Positions 22,714-32,919 of a stretch of DNA of 64,000 nucleotides are shown one piece after another. The stretch's first letter is position 1. Every line of letters starts with the position of its first letter. Under the pieces are notes generated by a model, which was not told the DNA's origin, did not search any database, and was given only the letters and a program-made list of their open reading frames with translations. This stretch comes from Aristolochia californica (lineage: Eukaryota > Streptophyta > Magnoliopsida > Piperales > Aristolochiaceae). The DNA lies in NCBI GenBank assembly GCA_029961685.1, contig JARWKL010000013.1, positions 24,272,922 to 24,336,921 of the forward strand. The letters are read 5' to 3'. The position numbers and the translations under genes are program-made.

Positions 22714-23030
22714 TGTTAACCATTTTTATGAGAAACGGTTTTCTCATTAATTGTGGTCTCAACTTCTGGCCGTTGCAACTCCCTTGGTAACACGAAGCCA
22801 TGAACAACCTTGATGGAAGGTTGGCTTCACATTGTTTTTTGGGTCCCCTGTCTCGTCACTCTCAAGCCCCTTCAGTTGAGCCATCGTCGAGACTGTTCAA
22901 AGATCGGAAGTGCCGAACAGAGAATAGAAAGAAGGAATTTGAAGTGTATGGAAGGAGGTATGATTTTACTTCCGTTTAAATTATATGATGAATTTCATGT
23001 TGTTGTTAGAAATTCATGTTTAGGCTTACA
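22714..23030 (+). repeat. 5' LTR of the complete copia
   Basis: 317 bp, TG...CA ends. It is 16 bp shorter than the 3' LTR, which carries a short direct duplication of gcagttgcaact near 28917-28940. Confidence 0.95.
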
Positions 23031-23032
23031 GT

Positions 23033-23044
23033 TGGTATCAGAGC
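23033..23044 (+). other. Primer binding site (tRNA-iMet)
   Basis: tggtatcagagc, a perfect match to the plant initiator-Met primer complement, two bases after the 5' LTR. Confidence 0.95.
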
Positions 23045-23670
23045 AGACCTCTGATCCAGCGTTTCGGTTCCATTTGAGCTTAAGTTTAAAAACTCTGTTT
23101 TCGGTCTCTGTTTTAAAAAAAAAAAAAAAATTATGCGCTCACTGCTTGCAAAAGCCAGGGTTCTCGCATCGGCGAAAAGCGTCGGAGAAAGACGCAACAC
23201 CGACGCCAGTGACCATTCCACACGGTTTTTCGGCGTCGACATTGTATAAAAACAACTGGTGCCGACAATCTCTGTTCGCTCTCGGTGCAGGACTATCAGC
23301 GGCTCACTCGCGACGCCTTAGAGCGTCTGAGCCGTAGCGCCGATGCTGGCGACCATTCTGACAGGTTTGCCAGTCTCGACAACTTGAAAGAACGTTGGCA
23401 GAACGCCGACGAACTTTCTTTTTGCGCACAGCTGGAGGTTGAAGACGACCTCCAGCGCGTAGAAACAGGTTAATTAAATTCATAAGGTATTTTTTTAAAT
23501 ATCATCGAGTTGGCTCGGGACGAGTCTTCTGCGACTCGTCGTTCCAACTCGGCAACCGCGACTTAGGTCGGCGTGACTCGGTGAAAAAAAAAACCATCTG
23601 GTCGACTCGGACGAGTTAATTAGACTTACCGTTCCTGGACCGAGCCGACTCGGTACTTATAATTGCTTTT

Positions 23671-23739
23671 GCGCTAGCGGGATTCGAACCCACGCATTGG
23701 CAAAAACACTTGCGCCAGTGACCATTAGGCCACTGGCCG
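23671..23739 (-). ncRNA. tRNA-derived sequence with pol III A and B boxes (antisense in leader)
   Basis: Read on minus, TGGCCTAATGG (23722-23732) fits the A box TRGYNNARNGG exactly and GGTTCGAATCC (23680-23690) fits the B box exactly, 31 nt apart. The T arm GTGGG-TTCGAAT-CCCGC pairs. The acceptor ends (CGGCCAG and TAGCGCA) do not pair, so it is not a working tRNA. A run of ten T on this strand (23584-23593) lies 78 nt past the tRNA-like part and could act as a pol III terminator. It may be a SINE head or a captured tRNA relic. Confidence 0.6.
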
Positions 23740-24063
23740 TCGACTGCTATGTATATTAGAAATTTTAGATTTATTTCCTATTACACTTTTTATGCATTTT
23801 TTGGCATATATTTAAATGCATGAAATTAAAGTTATGCATAATATTATAGTTTTTAATTATGCATATCTTATGAGAGTATTTTGTGCATAATTATAACATG
23901 TTAGTGTAAGTTAAAATTATACAATTCATGCTATTCTCATACATTTATGAGATTTAATGTCTAGTGATCCATATAATTTTTATTAATTAGAGAGTAGCCA
24001 CAACATCTTTAACTTAATAAAAATTATATATTATGATTAGGATCACATAAAGAATATTAGACA

Positions 24064-24393
24064 TTAATTGTAACTAATTTTACTTGATATAATAAATTTT
24101 ATCCCAGTTGAATTTTTATTATATTTGAGTTTATTTGTTAGGATAAAATATCAAGTTATTTATAATTTTCCCACAGGGATTATGAATTCATAAATAATTT
24201 GATAGTTTTATCATAAAGAAAAAGTAGAAATTAATTGTAATTAATTATACTTAATATAATAAATTTTATCCCACAGAAATTTTTATTATATTTGAGTATA
24301 TTAATTAGGATAAAATATCAAATTATTCATAATGTACCCACAGGAATTATGAATTCATAAATAATTTGATAGTTTTGTCATCAAGTTTACTCA
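24064..24393. repeat. Two-copy tandem repeat, period 167 bp
   Basis: ttaattgtaactaatttta... at 24064 recurs as ttaattgtaattaattata... at 24231, with the shared blocks aataaattttatccca and gaattcataaataatttgat. Copies are about 85-90% alike by eye. Confidence 0.85.
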
Positions 24394-24651
24394 TAAAGAA
24401 TATTGAATCTGCTTGAATTAAAAACCATTTAGCCCACAGGCAATGTTTTTTATGTCATTTGATTTGATTTTTAAGCATGATTTACATTGGTAAAGTATGA
24501 TATTTTATTCAGGCCTTATTTTTAATATCAACATGTAATTTGTAATTTTATGCAGTTATACAACCTGCACATTTCTTTGATATTCGTTGTGATATCCCTG
24601 GGAGATAACTATAAAGTCTTAAAAGAGAGAATACTTCTTCATTAAGGGTGG

Positions 24652-25249
24652 ATGGACATAGATTATGCTATTAGGAAAGACGAACCACCAGTAATTACTG
24701 ATACCAGTACTGCGGTTGAAATTATACTCTATGAACGATGGGAGCGATCTAATCGCCTCATTGTAATGTTCATTAAGACTAAAATTGCTACTGATCTTCA
24801 TGGTTCTGTTGAGCAGTATGAAAATGTCAAAGACTTGCTGAAAGTCATTGATGCTCAATTTGTCACTTTAGATAAGGCTTTAGCAAGCACCCTAATCATG
24901 AAGTTCTCGTCCCTAAAGCACACTAGTATGAGAGGTGTGCGTGAGCACATCATGCAAATGAGGGATATTGCGGCTCAATTAAAAAATCTCGAGGTTGATA
25001 TGTCATAATCTTTCATGGTGCATTACATCTTGAATTCCCTTCCGCACCAATATGGACCCTTCAAAATCTCGTACAACACACATAAAGATAAATGGTCAAT
25101 TAATGAACTTTTGACCATGTGTGTTCAAGGGGAAGGGAGACTGGTGATGGAACAAGAAGAAAGTGTCATGCTGGCAACACATGGAAGGGCAAGTATCAAG
25201 CCAAACAAAAAGGGAAGGGTAAAATACCCCCCAAGCTGGTATTAAGAAA
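24652..25249 (+). pseudogene. Copia gag (complete copia)
   Basis: Frame 24652-25008 gives YERWERSNRLIVMFIKTKIA, then DKALASTLIMKFSSLKHT and VREHIMQMRDIAAQLKNLEV, typical copia gag helices, and ends at an in-frame stop. 25015-25245 continues with YILNSLPHQYGPFKISYNTHK. One stop codon separates the two, and a further stop with frameshift precedes the zinc knuckle. The start at 24652 is the first in-frame ATG; the native start may be slightly upstream. Confidence 0.88.
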
Positions 25250-25540
25250 GATTCCAAATGTTTCTTCTGTAAAAAGAAGGGACACATGAAGAAGGAATGC
25301 GCTAAGTTTCAGAAATGGTTTGCTGACAAAGGTACACCAACCTCATTTGTTTGTTATGAATCTAATATGGTTAATGTCAATAATTACACTTGGTGGATTG
25401 ATTCTGGATCAACAATCCACATCTCGAATTTCTTGCAGGGTTTGCAAAACCTAAGGAAACCAGTAGGAAATGAGCATCACATTTTCTCAGGAGATCAGAT
25501 GAGCTCACACGTAGAAGCTATAGTAGTGGCTTTGTTTTAA
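25250..25540 (+). pseudogene. Copia nucleocapsid zinc knuckle and protease (complete copia)
   Basis: The knuckle CFFCKKKGHMKKEC (25258-25299) has all four CX2CX4HX4C ligands. The aspartic protease active site DSGS appears in YTWWIDSGSTIHISN near 25390-25430. The frame stops at 25538, 40 residues after the active site, so the protease is truncated. Confidence 0.88.
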
Positions 25541-25600
25541 AATTAGAAAAGACCTTTTATGTTCCAAGTCTCTCCAAAAACTTGATTTCAGTTTCAAGGC

Positions 25601-26794
25601 TTGTACCTTATGGATAATCTTTTAACTTTTCAGATTCATCTTTCAGTTTATATTATAAGTCTAATTGTGTTGGGAATGGTACATTGTCTGATGGTCTTTA
25701 TAGCATTAATTTACAAAACAATGCCACTTACGGTTCAATGCATGTTCACACTTGTAATAAAAAAAGTTATTAATGAGGATTCCTTTACATTATGGCACTG
25801 GAGATTAGGTCATATCTCCATAGATAGAATTAAAAGATTAGTGAATGAAGGAGTACTTAATACTCTGGATTTTACTGATTTTGAGACTTGTGTAGACTGC
25901 ATTAAGGGAAAGCAAACTAACAAGTCAAAGAAAGGTGCCAATAGGAGTTCAACCATATTAGAAATCATACATACTGATATATGTAGTCCAAACATGGACT
26001 CACATGGTCAGAAATACTTCACCTCTTTTATAGATGATTCATCACGGTACATGTATCTCTACATGCTTTATAACAAGAATGAAGTTTTAGATGCCTTTAA
26101 GATCTTTAAGGCTAAAGTAGAAACACAATGCGGTAAGCAAATTAAGATCATGAGATCAGATAAAGGTGGAGAATACTATGGTAGATACACAGAGAATGGA
26201 AAAGCACCTGGGCCATTTGCAAAGTTTCTTCAAGAACATGGGATTGTTGCCCAATATATCATGCCTGGTTCTTCGGACCAAAATGGTGTAGCAGAAAAAA
26301 GAAATCAAACATTATTAGGCATGGTGCAGAGTATGCGTAGCAACTCCAATCTTCCTAGATCCTTATGGTCTGAAGCACTTAAGATGACAGTGTATATATT
26401 AAACCGAGTTCCAACCAAGGCTGTTCCAAAAACGCCATTTGAATTATGGAAAGGTTGGAAACCGAGTTTGCAACATATGCGCGTTTGGGGATGCCTGTCT
26501 GAAGTGAGAATTTATAATCCACAAAAGAAGAAGTTGGCCCCAAGGACCATTAGTGGGTATTTCATTGGATATGCTGAAAGGTCTAAAGGTTACAGATTTT
26601 ATTATCCATCTCACAACACTAGGATTGTGGAATCAAGAAATACAAACTTTCTTGAAAATGACTTGATCAGTGGGAGGAATCCAACTCGGAACATAGTTTT
26701 TGAGAAGGATCATTCAGAATCTCAACCTTCCACCTCAAGTGATAGATTGGTCATTGTTTACAGTACCCCTCAAGTACAAACTGGTGTTGAATAA
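25601..26794 (+). pseudogene. Copia integrase (complete copia)
   Basis: Longest intact stretch of the element, 397 codons. Zinc-binding HWRLGH (near 25797) and CVDCIKGK, then catalytic residues in [19 protein letters not shown] and the glutamate of [13 protein letters not shown], followed by [20 protein letters not shown] and WGC. So the HHCC and DDE sites look whole. Its N-terminal 50 residues come from a shifted frame, and the C-terminal frame ends at 26792. Confidence 0.9.
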
Positions 26795-26854
26795 CCAATC
26801 ATTGAAGTTCCACAAAATGCTGACAACATTCCGGTAGATCAGGTACTTCAAGAG

Positions 26855-27738
26855 TTGCCAAGCACTTTTGAACAACTAGTTGAACCACATACTTCTCAGG
26901 AAAATGATGGTTCAACATTAAGAAGATCTACTAGACTCGGGAGATCAGCAATTCCTAATGATTATATTGTGTATCTGCAAGAATCTGACATTGGAACCGC
27001 AAATGATCCCATGTATTTTTCAAAAGCCATGAGTTGCAAAGAATCAGAATTATGGTACAATGCCATGAAGGAAGAGATGAATTCTATGAAGAGTAATGAA
27101 GTTTGGGATCTTGTTGAGTTGCCTAGTGGATTTAAAGCCATTGGATGTAAATGAGTCTTTAAAACAAAGAAAGACTCATTAGGCAACATTGAGAGATAGA
27201 AGGCAAGACTCGTTGCTAAGGGATTCACTCAGAAAGAAGGAATCGATTACAAGGAAAAAATTTCTCCTGTATCTAAGAAAATTACTTGTGCATTATTTTG
27301 GCATAAGTAGCCCATTTTGACTTAGAGTTGCAACAAATGGATGTGAAAACGGCATTTCTCAATGGAGATCTAGAGGAGGAGGTTTACATGAAACAACCAG
27401 AAGGATTCTCCTCTAGTGATGGTGACCAATTGGTTTGCAAGTTAAAAACGTCAATATATAGATTAAAACAAGCATCCCGCCAATGGTATTTGAAATTCCA
27501 TAATGTAATTTCTTCATTCGGGTTTGTAGAAAACATTATGGATCAATGTATATACCAGAAGGTCAGTGGGAGTAAAATATGTTTTCTTGTTTTATATGTG
27601 GATGACATTTTGCTAGCAATCAATGATAAGGGTTTTCTACATGAGGTGAAACAATTTCTCTCTAACAATTTCGATATGAAGGATATGGGTGAGGCATCTT
27701 ATGTCATTGAAATTAAGATTCATGGAGACAAATTTTGA
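26855..27738 (+). pseudogene. Copia reverse transcriptase (complete copia)
   Basis: 26855-27154 holds the linker and first RT block (MKEEMNSMKSNEVWDLVELP), interrupted by a TGA at about 27152. 27328-27738 holds MDVKTAFLNGDLEEEVYM, SIYRLKQASRQWYLKFH and the catalytic YVDD at 27595-27606, then NNFDMKDMGEASYVI. The region 27155-27327 has stops. Confidence 0.9.
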
Positions 27739-27777
27739 GGTATCTTAGGCCTGTCTCAGGAAACCTGTATTAATACA

Positions 27778-28575
27778 GTGTTAGAGAGATTTCAGATGCA
27801 GAGTTGTTCACCAAGTGTAGCTCCCATTGTGAAGGGTGATAGGTTCAATTTGAACCAATGCCCGAAGAACCACCTTGAAAGGGAACAAATGAAGGACATT
27901 CCATATGCTTCTACTATTGGAAGCCTAATGTATGTTCAAGTCTGCACAAGACCTGATATTGTATTTGTTGTTGGAATGTTGGGGCTATATCAAAGTAATC
28001 TCAGGTTAGACCACTGGAGAGCTACAAAGAAAGTAATGAGGTACCTTCAAGGAACCAAAGACTACATGCTGATGTATAGACGGACGAACAATCTAGAAGT
28101 CATTGGTTACTCAGATTCTGACTTTGTTGGCTGTATCGATTCCCGCAAATCAACATCAGGATACATTTTCTTGATGGCCAGTGGAGCAATATCATGGAGG
28201 AGTGCCAAATAGACTTTGACCGCCACATCGACTATGGAAGCCGAGTTAGTTTCCTGTTTTGAGGCTACTTCACATGGTGTATGGCTTAAGAGTTTCATTG
28301 ATGGGCTTAGAATTATGGATTCTATCTCTAGGCCATTAAGAATATATTGCGATAATTCAGCTGCTGTTTTTATGGCCAAAAACAACAAAAGTCGAAGTTG
28401 AAGTAAACACATCAACATAAAGTATTTGGCCATAAGAGAACGTGTTAAAGAAAAGAAAGTGGTCATTGAGCACGTCAGCACTGACTTAATCATCACAGAT
28501 CCTTTGACTAAGGGCATGCCAGCATTTAAATTCAAGGGTCATGTTGTGAATATGGGACTTGGTTCCATTATATAA
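27778..28575 (+). pseudogene. Copia RNase H (complete copia)
   Basis: 27778-28212 reads YASTIGSLMYVQVCTRPDI, HWRATKKVMRYLQGTKDY and YSDSDFVGCIDSRKSTSGY. A TAG at about 28210 interrupts the block before the active-site TMEAELVSCFEA and CDNSAAVFMAKN (28216-28401). The last block DPLTKGMPAFKFKGHVV is at 28498-28550. Confidence 0.9.
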
Positions 28576-28857
28576 ATTTTTCATTGTATGAACAATGTTA
28601 TTTCAACGAAATTCTTCATTAATGTGATGTTTTTTCTCATATTTATATGCACTTTCATTTTGAGAAAATTCATCTGTGTTAGACCAAGAGTAAACATAGG
28701 GTTTATTCATAAAGTATAAGTAATACATACATAGTAATACATGGAATATAATACTCATCATTAGAGGACCTATTGCCATGATTCATGTATTTATTACTTA
28801 AATTCAGATTATCGATGGGTTTAAGATTATATTAGAAGTTTGGACCAAGTGGGAGAA

Positions 28858-29190
28858 TGTTAACCGTTTTCATGAGAAACTGTTTTCTCATTAATCGTGG
28901 TCTCAACTTCTGGCAGTTGCAACTTCCTGCAGTTGCAACTCCCTCAGTAACACGAAGCCATGAACAACCTTGATGGAAGGTTGGCTTCACATTGTTCTTT
29001 CGGTCCCATGTCTCTTCACTCTCAAGCCCTTTTAGTTGAGCCATCGCCGAGAGTGTTCAAAGATCAGAAGTGCCGAACAGAGAACAGAGAGAAGGGATTT
29101 GAAGCGTATGGAAGGAGGTATGATTTTGCTTCCATTTAAATTATATGATGAATTTTATGTTGTTGTAAGAAATTCATGTTTAGGCTTACA
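28858..29190 (+). repeat. 3' LTR of the complete copia
   Basis: 333 bp, preceded by the polypurine tract at 28847-28857 and followed by the TSD ctgcg. Confidence 0.95.
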
Positions 29191-29305
29191 CTGCGTGCTT
29201 CTGTAATAAAATTATGACCATATCCTGAGTTCAAGGCTGTTTTTGTCTTTGGAAAGAACCGATCACTTATTGTTTGCATCCTTATTCTTCTCTCATGAAT
29301 CATCT

Positions 29306-29658
29306 AGGCTGTGTTTGGAACACAGAAAGGAGAGAAAAGAAAAGAGGTTTATTTTCTCTTGTTTGGATGCCCAGAGAAAATGAGAGAAAATGGAAGAGAA
29401 ACCTTGTTTGGATACAAATGAAAAATTAAAATGAAAAGAAGATTTACAATATTTAAATTTTTTTATGATTAAGATTTTCTCTCAAGTTTCCATTTCTTTT
29501 CTTTTCTCTCCAAATTCCATCATTTTGTGAGGAACAAATTATTAACTGATTTTCTCTCTTATTTTCTTTTCTCTCAATGACTCTTGTTGCTAAACAACAT
29601 AAAATAACTTTCTTTCCCCTTTTTTTTCCTTTCTTTATTTTTCTTTTCAACAAACCCT
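29306..29658. mobile_element. MITE-like element, copy 3
   Basis: Starts aggctgtgtttggaacacag and contains cttgtttggatgcccaga and ttttctctcaagtttccat as in copies 1 and 2. The right end (caacaaaccct) is decayed. It lies 110 bp right of the complete copia. Confidence 0.55.
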
Positions 29659-29694
29659 TAAAAAAAGATATTTTCCAACACATACATGCACATG

Positions 29695-29695
<1 letters not shown>

Positions 29696-29731
<36 letters not shown>
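29696..29731. repeat. (AC)n microsatellite
   Basis: About 18 AC units. Confidence 0.95.
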
Positions 29732-29734
<3 letters not shown>

Positions 29735-29739
29735 TTTAG

Positions 29740-31354
29740 AAAAAAATTAGAAATCATTGCAAAAACATTTTAGAAATATGATAAAAATGGATTAAAAGAA
29801 GTATATTTGTAGGAAACAATTTCAAAAATGGATTTACTTACCATTATTATAGCATTAGTATTAAATATTCAAAAATTGTATAATGAACTCCTAAGTGTGG
29901 AAGGATTTTTATTGAATTAACAAAGGATTGGAACTCATTTTATTAAATTATTTTTGTCATATGCACAATAATTTTTATTTTATTCCTATAGCACTTTTTT
30001 TTTACTTCGTTATGGCTGCCTAAACAAAGCCCCTCTTTGACTAATATTTATCGTATTAAAATAACACAAGTTTTGTCATTACTAGAAACCAAGGTTTTCA
30101 AATGTTGGATCAACCATCAAATCGATGTTAAGGCCAATTCAAATTTCATTATTTGTTGAACTATGATAATTTTATAATGCATAATCAATATATTAAAAAA
30201 TGTGTTATATGTTTTTTTAGTTTTCCTACAGGGGGGTTAGTCAACATTGAAGTTGAAATTGAAGTTAGATTTCAAATTCATGGCAATGATTTGATTCAAC
30301 TTCAACTTTTCCTTGGATGTTAGTGTAGATGAATTCAAATGTATTGGAAAACATATTCCAGTGTTTGTGCCCCAAAATAAAAAATATGATATAAACAAGA
30401 GAATGAGTAAATTTTTATTAATATATTAATGTACTAAATAATGAAATACTATATTATATTAATTAATGATTACAGTTAATAATAAATTAATATAATGATT
30501 ATATCTGACTAGAATAAATTATAAAAAATAAATAAATAAGTAAAAAATAACATAAACGAATATAATAAATAAATAAATTATTTTTAAATAACATAAGATA
30601 TATTTTAACATTAAAAATCACTAATTTAATTATAGTAATAAAAATAATAAATATATTATTTTATCAATAGCATAATATATATTTTATGTATTATTAATTA
30701 ATAATATATTACCCCAAAATTTAAAATCATTGGTTTAATTAATTATAGCAATGGGATAATTAAACCAAAATAATGGATCAAATTTTTACTTTAATAATTT
30801 TTTAATTATTAAATTACTAATTTAATACAGTAATTAAAAAATGAAAATACTGAGTAAATAAAAAATTTATTTTATTAATAATAAAAGTTGAATTATTTTA
30901 CAAAATAAATATAATAAAGTTATAACACTAGTTTAAATTTTCCTAACGTAGGAAAAATTAAATCACAACATCGTCTTCCTCACGACGCCAATAATGGCAG
31001 GAGACAACGGCAGGCTAGTAGGCAACAGCGACGGAGGCAACACTCCGATAGTATGCCGAGAGGAAGAAGTGAGGGAGGCCAAGAGGATCTGCGATGGAGG
31101 CTCGGTAATGGCAGCTCTATGACGGAGGCTGAGAGGGAGAAGATAGAGGGAAAAAAATTCGGGGCAGGAAGGCCGAGAAGGGAGAGGAAGCTGAGAGGGA
31201 GAAGAGAGCGGGAGAAGGGAAATGAAGTCGAGAGGGAGAAGAGAACAAGAGAAAATTTTTTGGAAGAGGAATGCCGAGAGGGAGAACAGAGTGCAAATGA
31301 GGGAAAATATTTTGGTTGGGGGAGGCAAAGATGCGTCCTACACGAGGCTTCAAG
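29740..31354. other. AT-rich stretch, then a purine-rich stretch; no gene seen
   Basis: 29740-30960 is strongly AT-rich with ataaataa-type repeats and no coding frame. 30970-31354 is GC-richer and has an excess of GA triplets (gagagggagaag); open frames on both strands reach 120-137 codons, but they are low-complexity Arg/Glu or Leu/Ser/Pro and follow from composition. Confidence 0.5.
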
Positions 31355-31359
31355 TGAAA

Positions 31360-31835
31360 TGTTGGAAGATAGGGCCCAAGCCCACACGACCAAGGAAGAC
31401 CCATATATCCAAGTGTATTAAAAGATTGGCCCAAACCCATAAGACCAAGCAAGACCCATGCATCCAAGAGATATAGAGGACGGGCTCAAGGCCCACAGAT
31501 CAAAGAGAAGGCCCATAGGCCCAAACAATGATGGCAGGATGGTAAATAAAGAGTCATCTCATAGAGATGGCATTGATGTAATTAGATGGTCAATAAAGAG
31601 TCATCTCATAGAGATGGCATTGATGTAATTAGATTAAAGTTCCAGGGTTAAAACTCTAAACCTTAAATTCAAGCGTATAATTGTAATACAGTAGTTTCAT
31701 TAATCTATAAATAGAGTTTCAGAGGGTGGGTTAGGATAATCAAATCCATAACCTCTGTTTCCTCCAGTTTTCTCCCAATGGGTTTCTCTCCCTTTTTCTT
31801 CGTGAGCTAAATCCATGGAATCCTAAAAATCAACA
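31360..31835 (+). mobile_element. Solo LTR (476 bp)
   Basis: Starts TGTTGGAAGATAGGGCC and ends AAAAATCAACA; flanks are tgaaa (31355-31359) and cgaaa (31836-31840), a 4/5 target-site duplication. It has no primer site or polypurine tract beside it. A 47-bp direct duplication (31538-31584 and 31585-31631) lies in the U3 part, and aatctataaatagagt supplies a TATA box. Confidence 0.75.
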
Positions 31836-31840
31836 CGAAA

Positions 31841-32914
31841 GATTTGGAAAATCGGGCTGAAACCCAATTTCATCGTTTTAGCCTGGGTGATGACCTACTA
31901 TTTTCAAATGAGCACCATCGAATGAACTAATGTAATACACGTGAACTTCATTTCAAGTTCATAGTTGACAAACACCCCCCTCTCTCTCTCTCCCCCTTTG
32001 ACAAAAAAACTAGTGACATTTGTTTTGATTCCGCCATCCTATCTTGTCTCATTCTTTTTTATAAATATTTTGGATGGTTAAAAAATTGGCAATTTTGAAA
32101 AATTAAATTTATTGGTTTTTTGTTTTATCTTTTTTACGAGTATTAATATTTTTGGCTATTTCCTTACAAAGCTTTCCAATAATGTTTTTATTTTCATAGA
32201 AGTTCTATGAGCATTAGTTTTACAATTCAAGGAAGTTTTATCACTTGTACATTAAATTTTGTTAAAAAAAAATATTTATAGGGATTTACTGTACTAACCA
32301 ATTATTTCTCTTCACGAGTCCTATGACAAAAATACTTCTACTTAGCATAAATTATTGATTGCAGTTTCAGGATAATATATATTAAGTTAACTTGGTATTT
32401 GATAACAAAATATTGTAGATGTTGCTATCCTATGTATATGTGTCAACTTGAAATTAATCATAGGAAAAATGCTACACTAAATTTTCTCTTAAAAAATTAA
32501 TAAGAATTTATAAAAGAAAATAAAATATTTTCATCATTTTATTTTCCTATATCATAAGCGGCCCCTTACTTGTCAACATGTATATTGTCTTGTTTTTCTT
32601 GGAAATCACTCATGTAGGGCACTTTTTCATTAATGTTATTGGGATATAATATTATTGATGTCCATGAAATAGCATAGAGGTTGCATTCAAAAAATGTATT
32701 TAATCGGTAGAAATGATTAAGGGACCATTTATGCCACCATAGGAAAGTAAAATCATAGAAAATTATGTTTCATTTGATCAATTTTCTCATGATTGGAGAT
32801 TTTTCCAATTATAAAATATTATTTTTGAGCAATTTTTTTGTTTCTGTTGTCATACGAAACAATGTGAAACTTTGTTACAATACTAGTTGTGTTTGAACTA
32901 GAAATTAAGAAAAT
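31841..32914. other. AT-rich intergenic DNA
   Basis: No open frame above 60 codons and no repeat relation to other parts of the window was recognised. Confidence 0.5.
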
Positions 32915-32919
32915 GTTAT

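Larger units (their letters stand above)
23045..24651 (+). other. Long leader of the complete copia, GC-rich then AT-rich
   Basis: The first 700 bp are GC-rich, with a degenerate 140-bp direct repeat (23202 and 23342 both begin gacgccagtgaccattc-like) and several copies of ACTCGG/CCGAGT around 23510-23660. The remaining part is AT-rich, with a 167-bp tandem repeat at 24064-24393. A tRNA-derived element lies antisense at 23671-23739. No long coding frame; 23285-23473 (62 codons) is probably chance. Confidence 0.7.
22714..29190 (+). mobile_element. Complete Ty1/copia retrotransposon, 6.48 kb, coding-dead
   Basis: 5' LTR 22714-23030 and 3' LTR 28858-29190, both TGTTAACC...GGCTTACA, flanked by a perfect TSD ctgcg (22709-22713 and 29191-29195). 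The iMet-type primer site is at 23033-23044 and the polypurine tract aagtgggagaa at 28847-28857. The order gag, protease, integrase, RT, RNase H is that of copia. Stops at about 25006, 25243, 25538, 26792, 27152, 27736 and 28210 break the polyprotein. The leader between PBS and gag is about 1.6 kb, unusually long. A TSD without mismatch and alignable LTRs suggest moderate age. Confidence 0.95.

Noticed and set aside
23671..23739. Functional tRNA gene
   Set aside because: A and B boxes and the T arm are good, but the 5' and 3' acceptor halves do not pair and no clear anticodon arm can be drawn.
30963..31421. Arg/Glu-rich plus ORF and Leu/Ser/Pro-rich minus ORFs
   Set aside because: Low-complexity purine-rich stretch; frames run into the solo LTR and show no domain.
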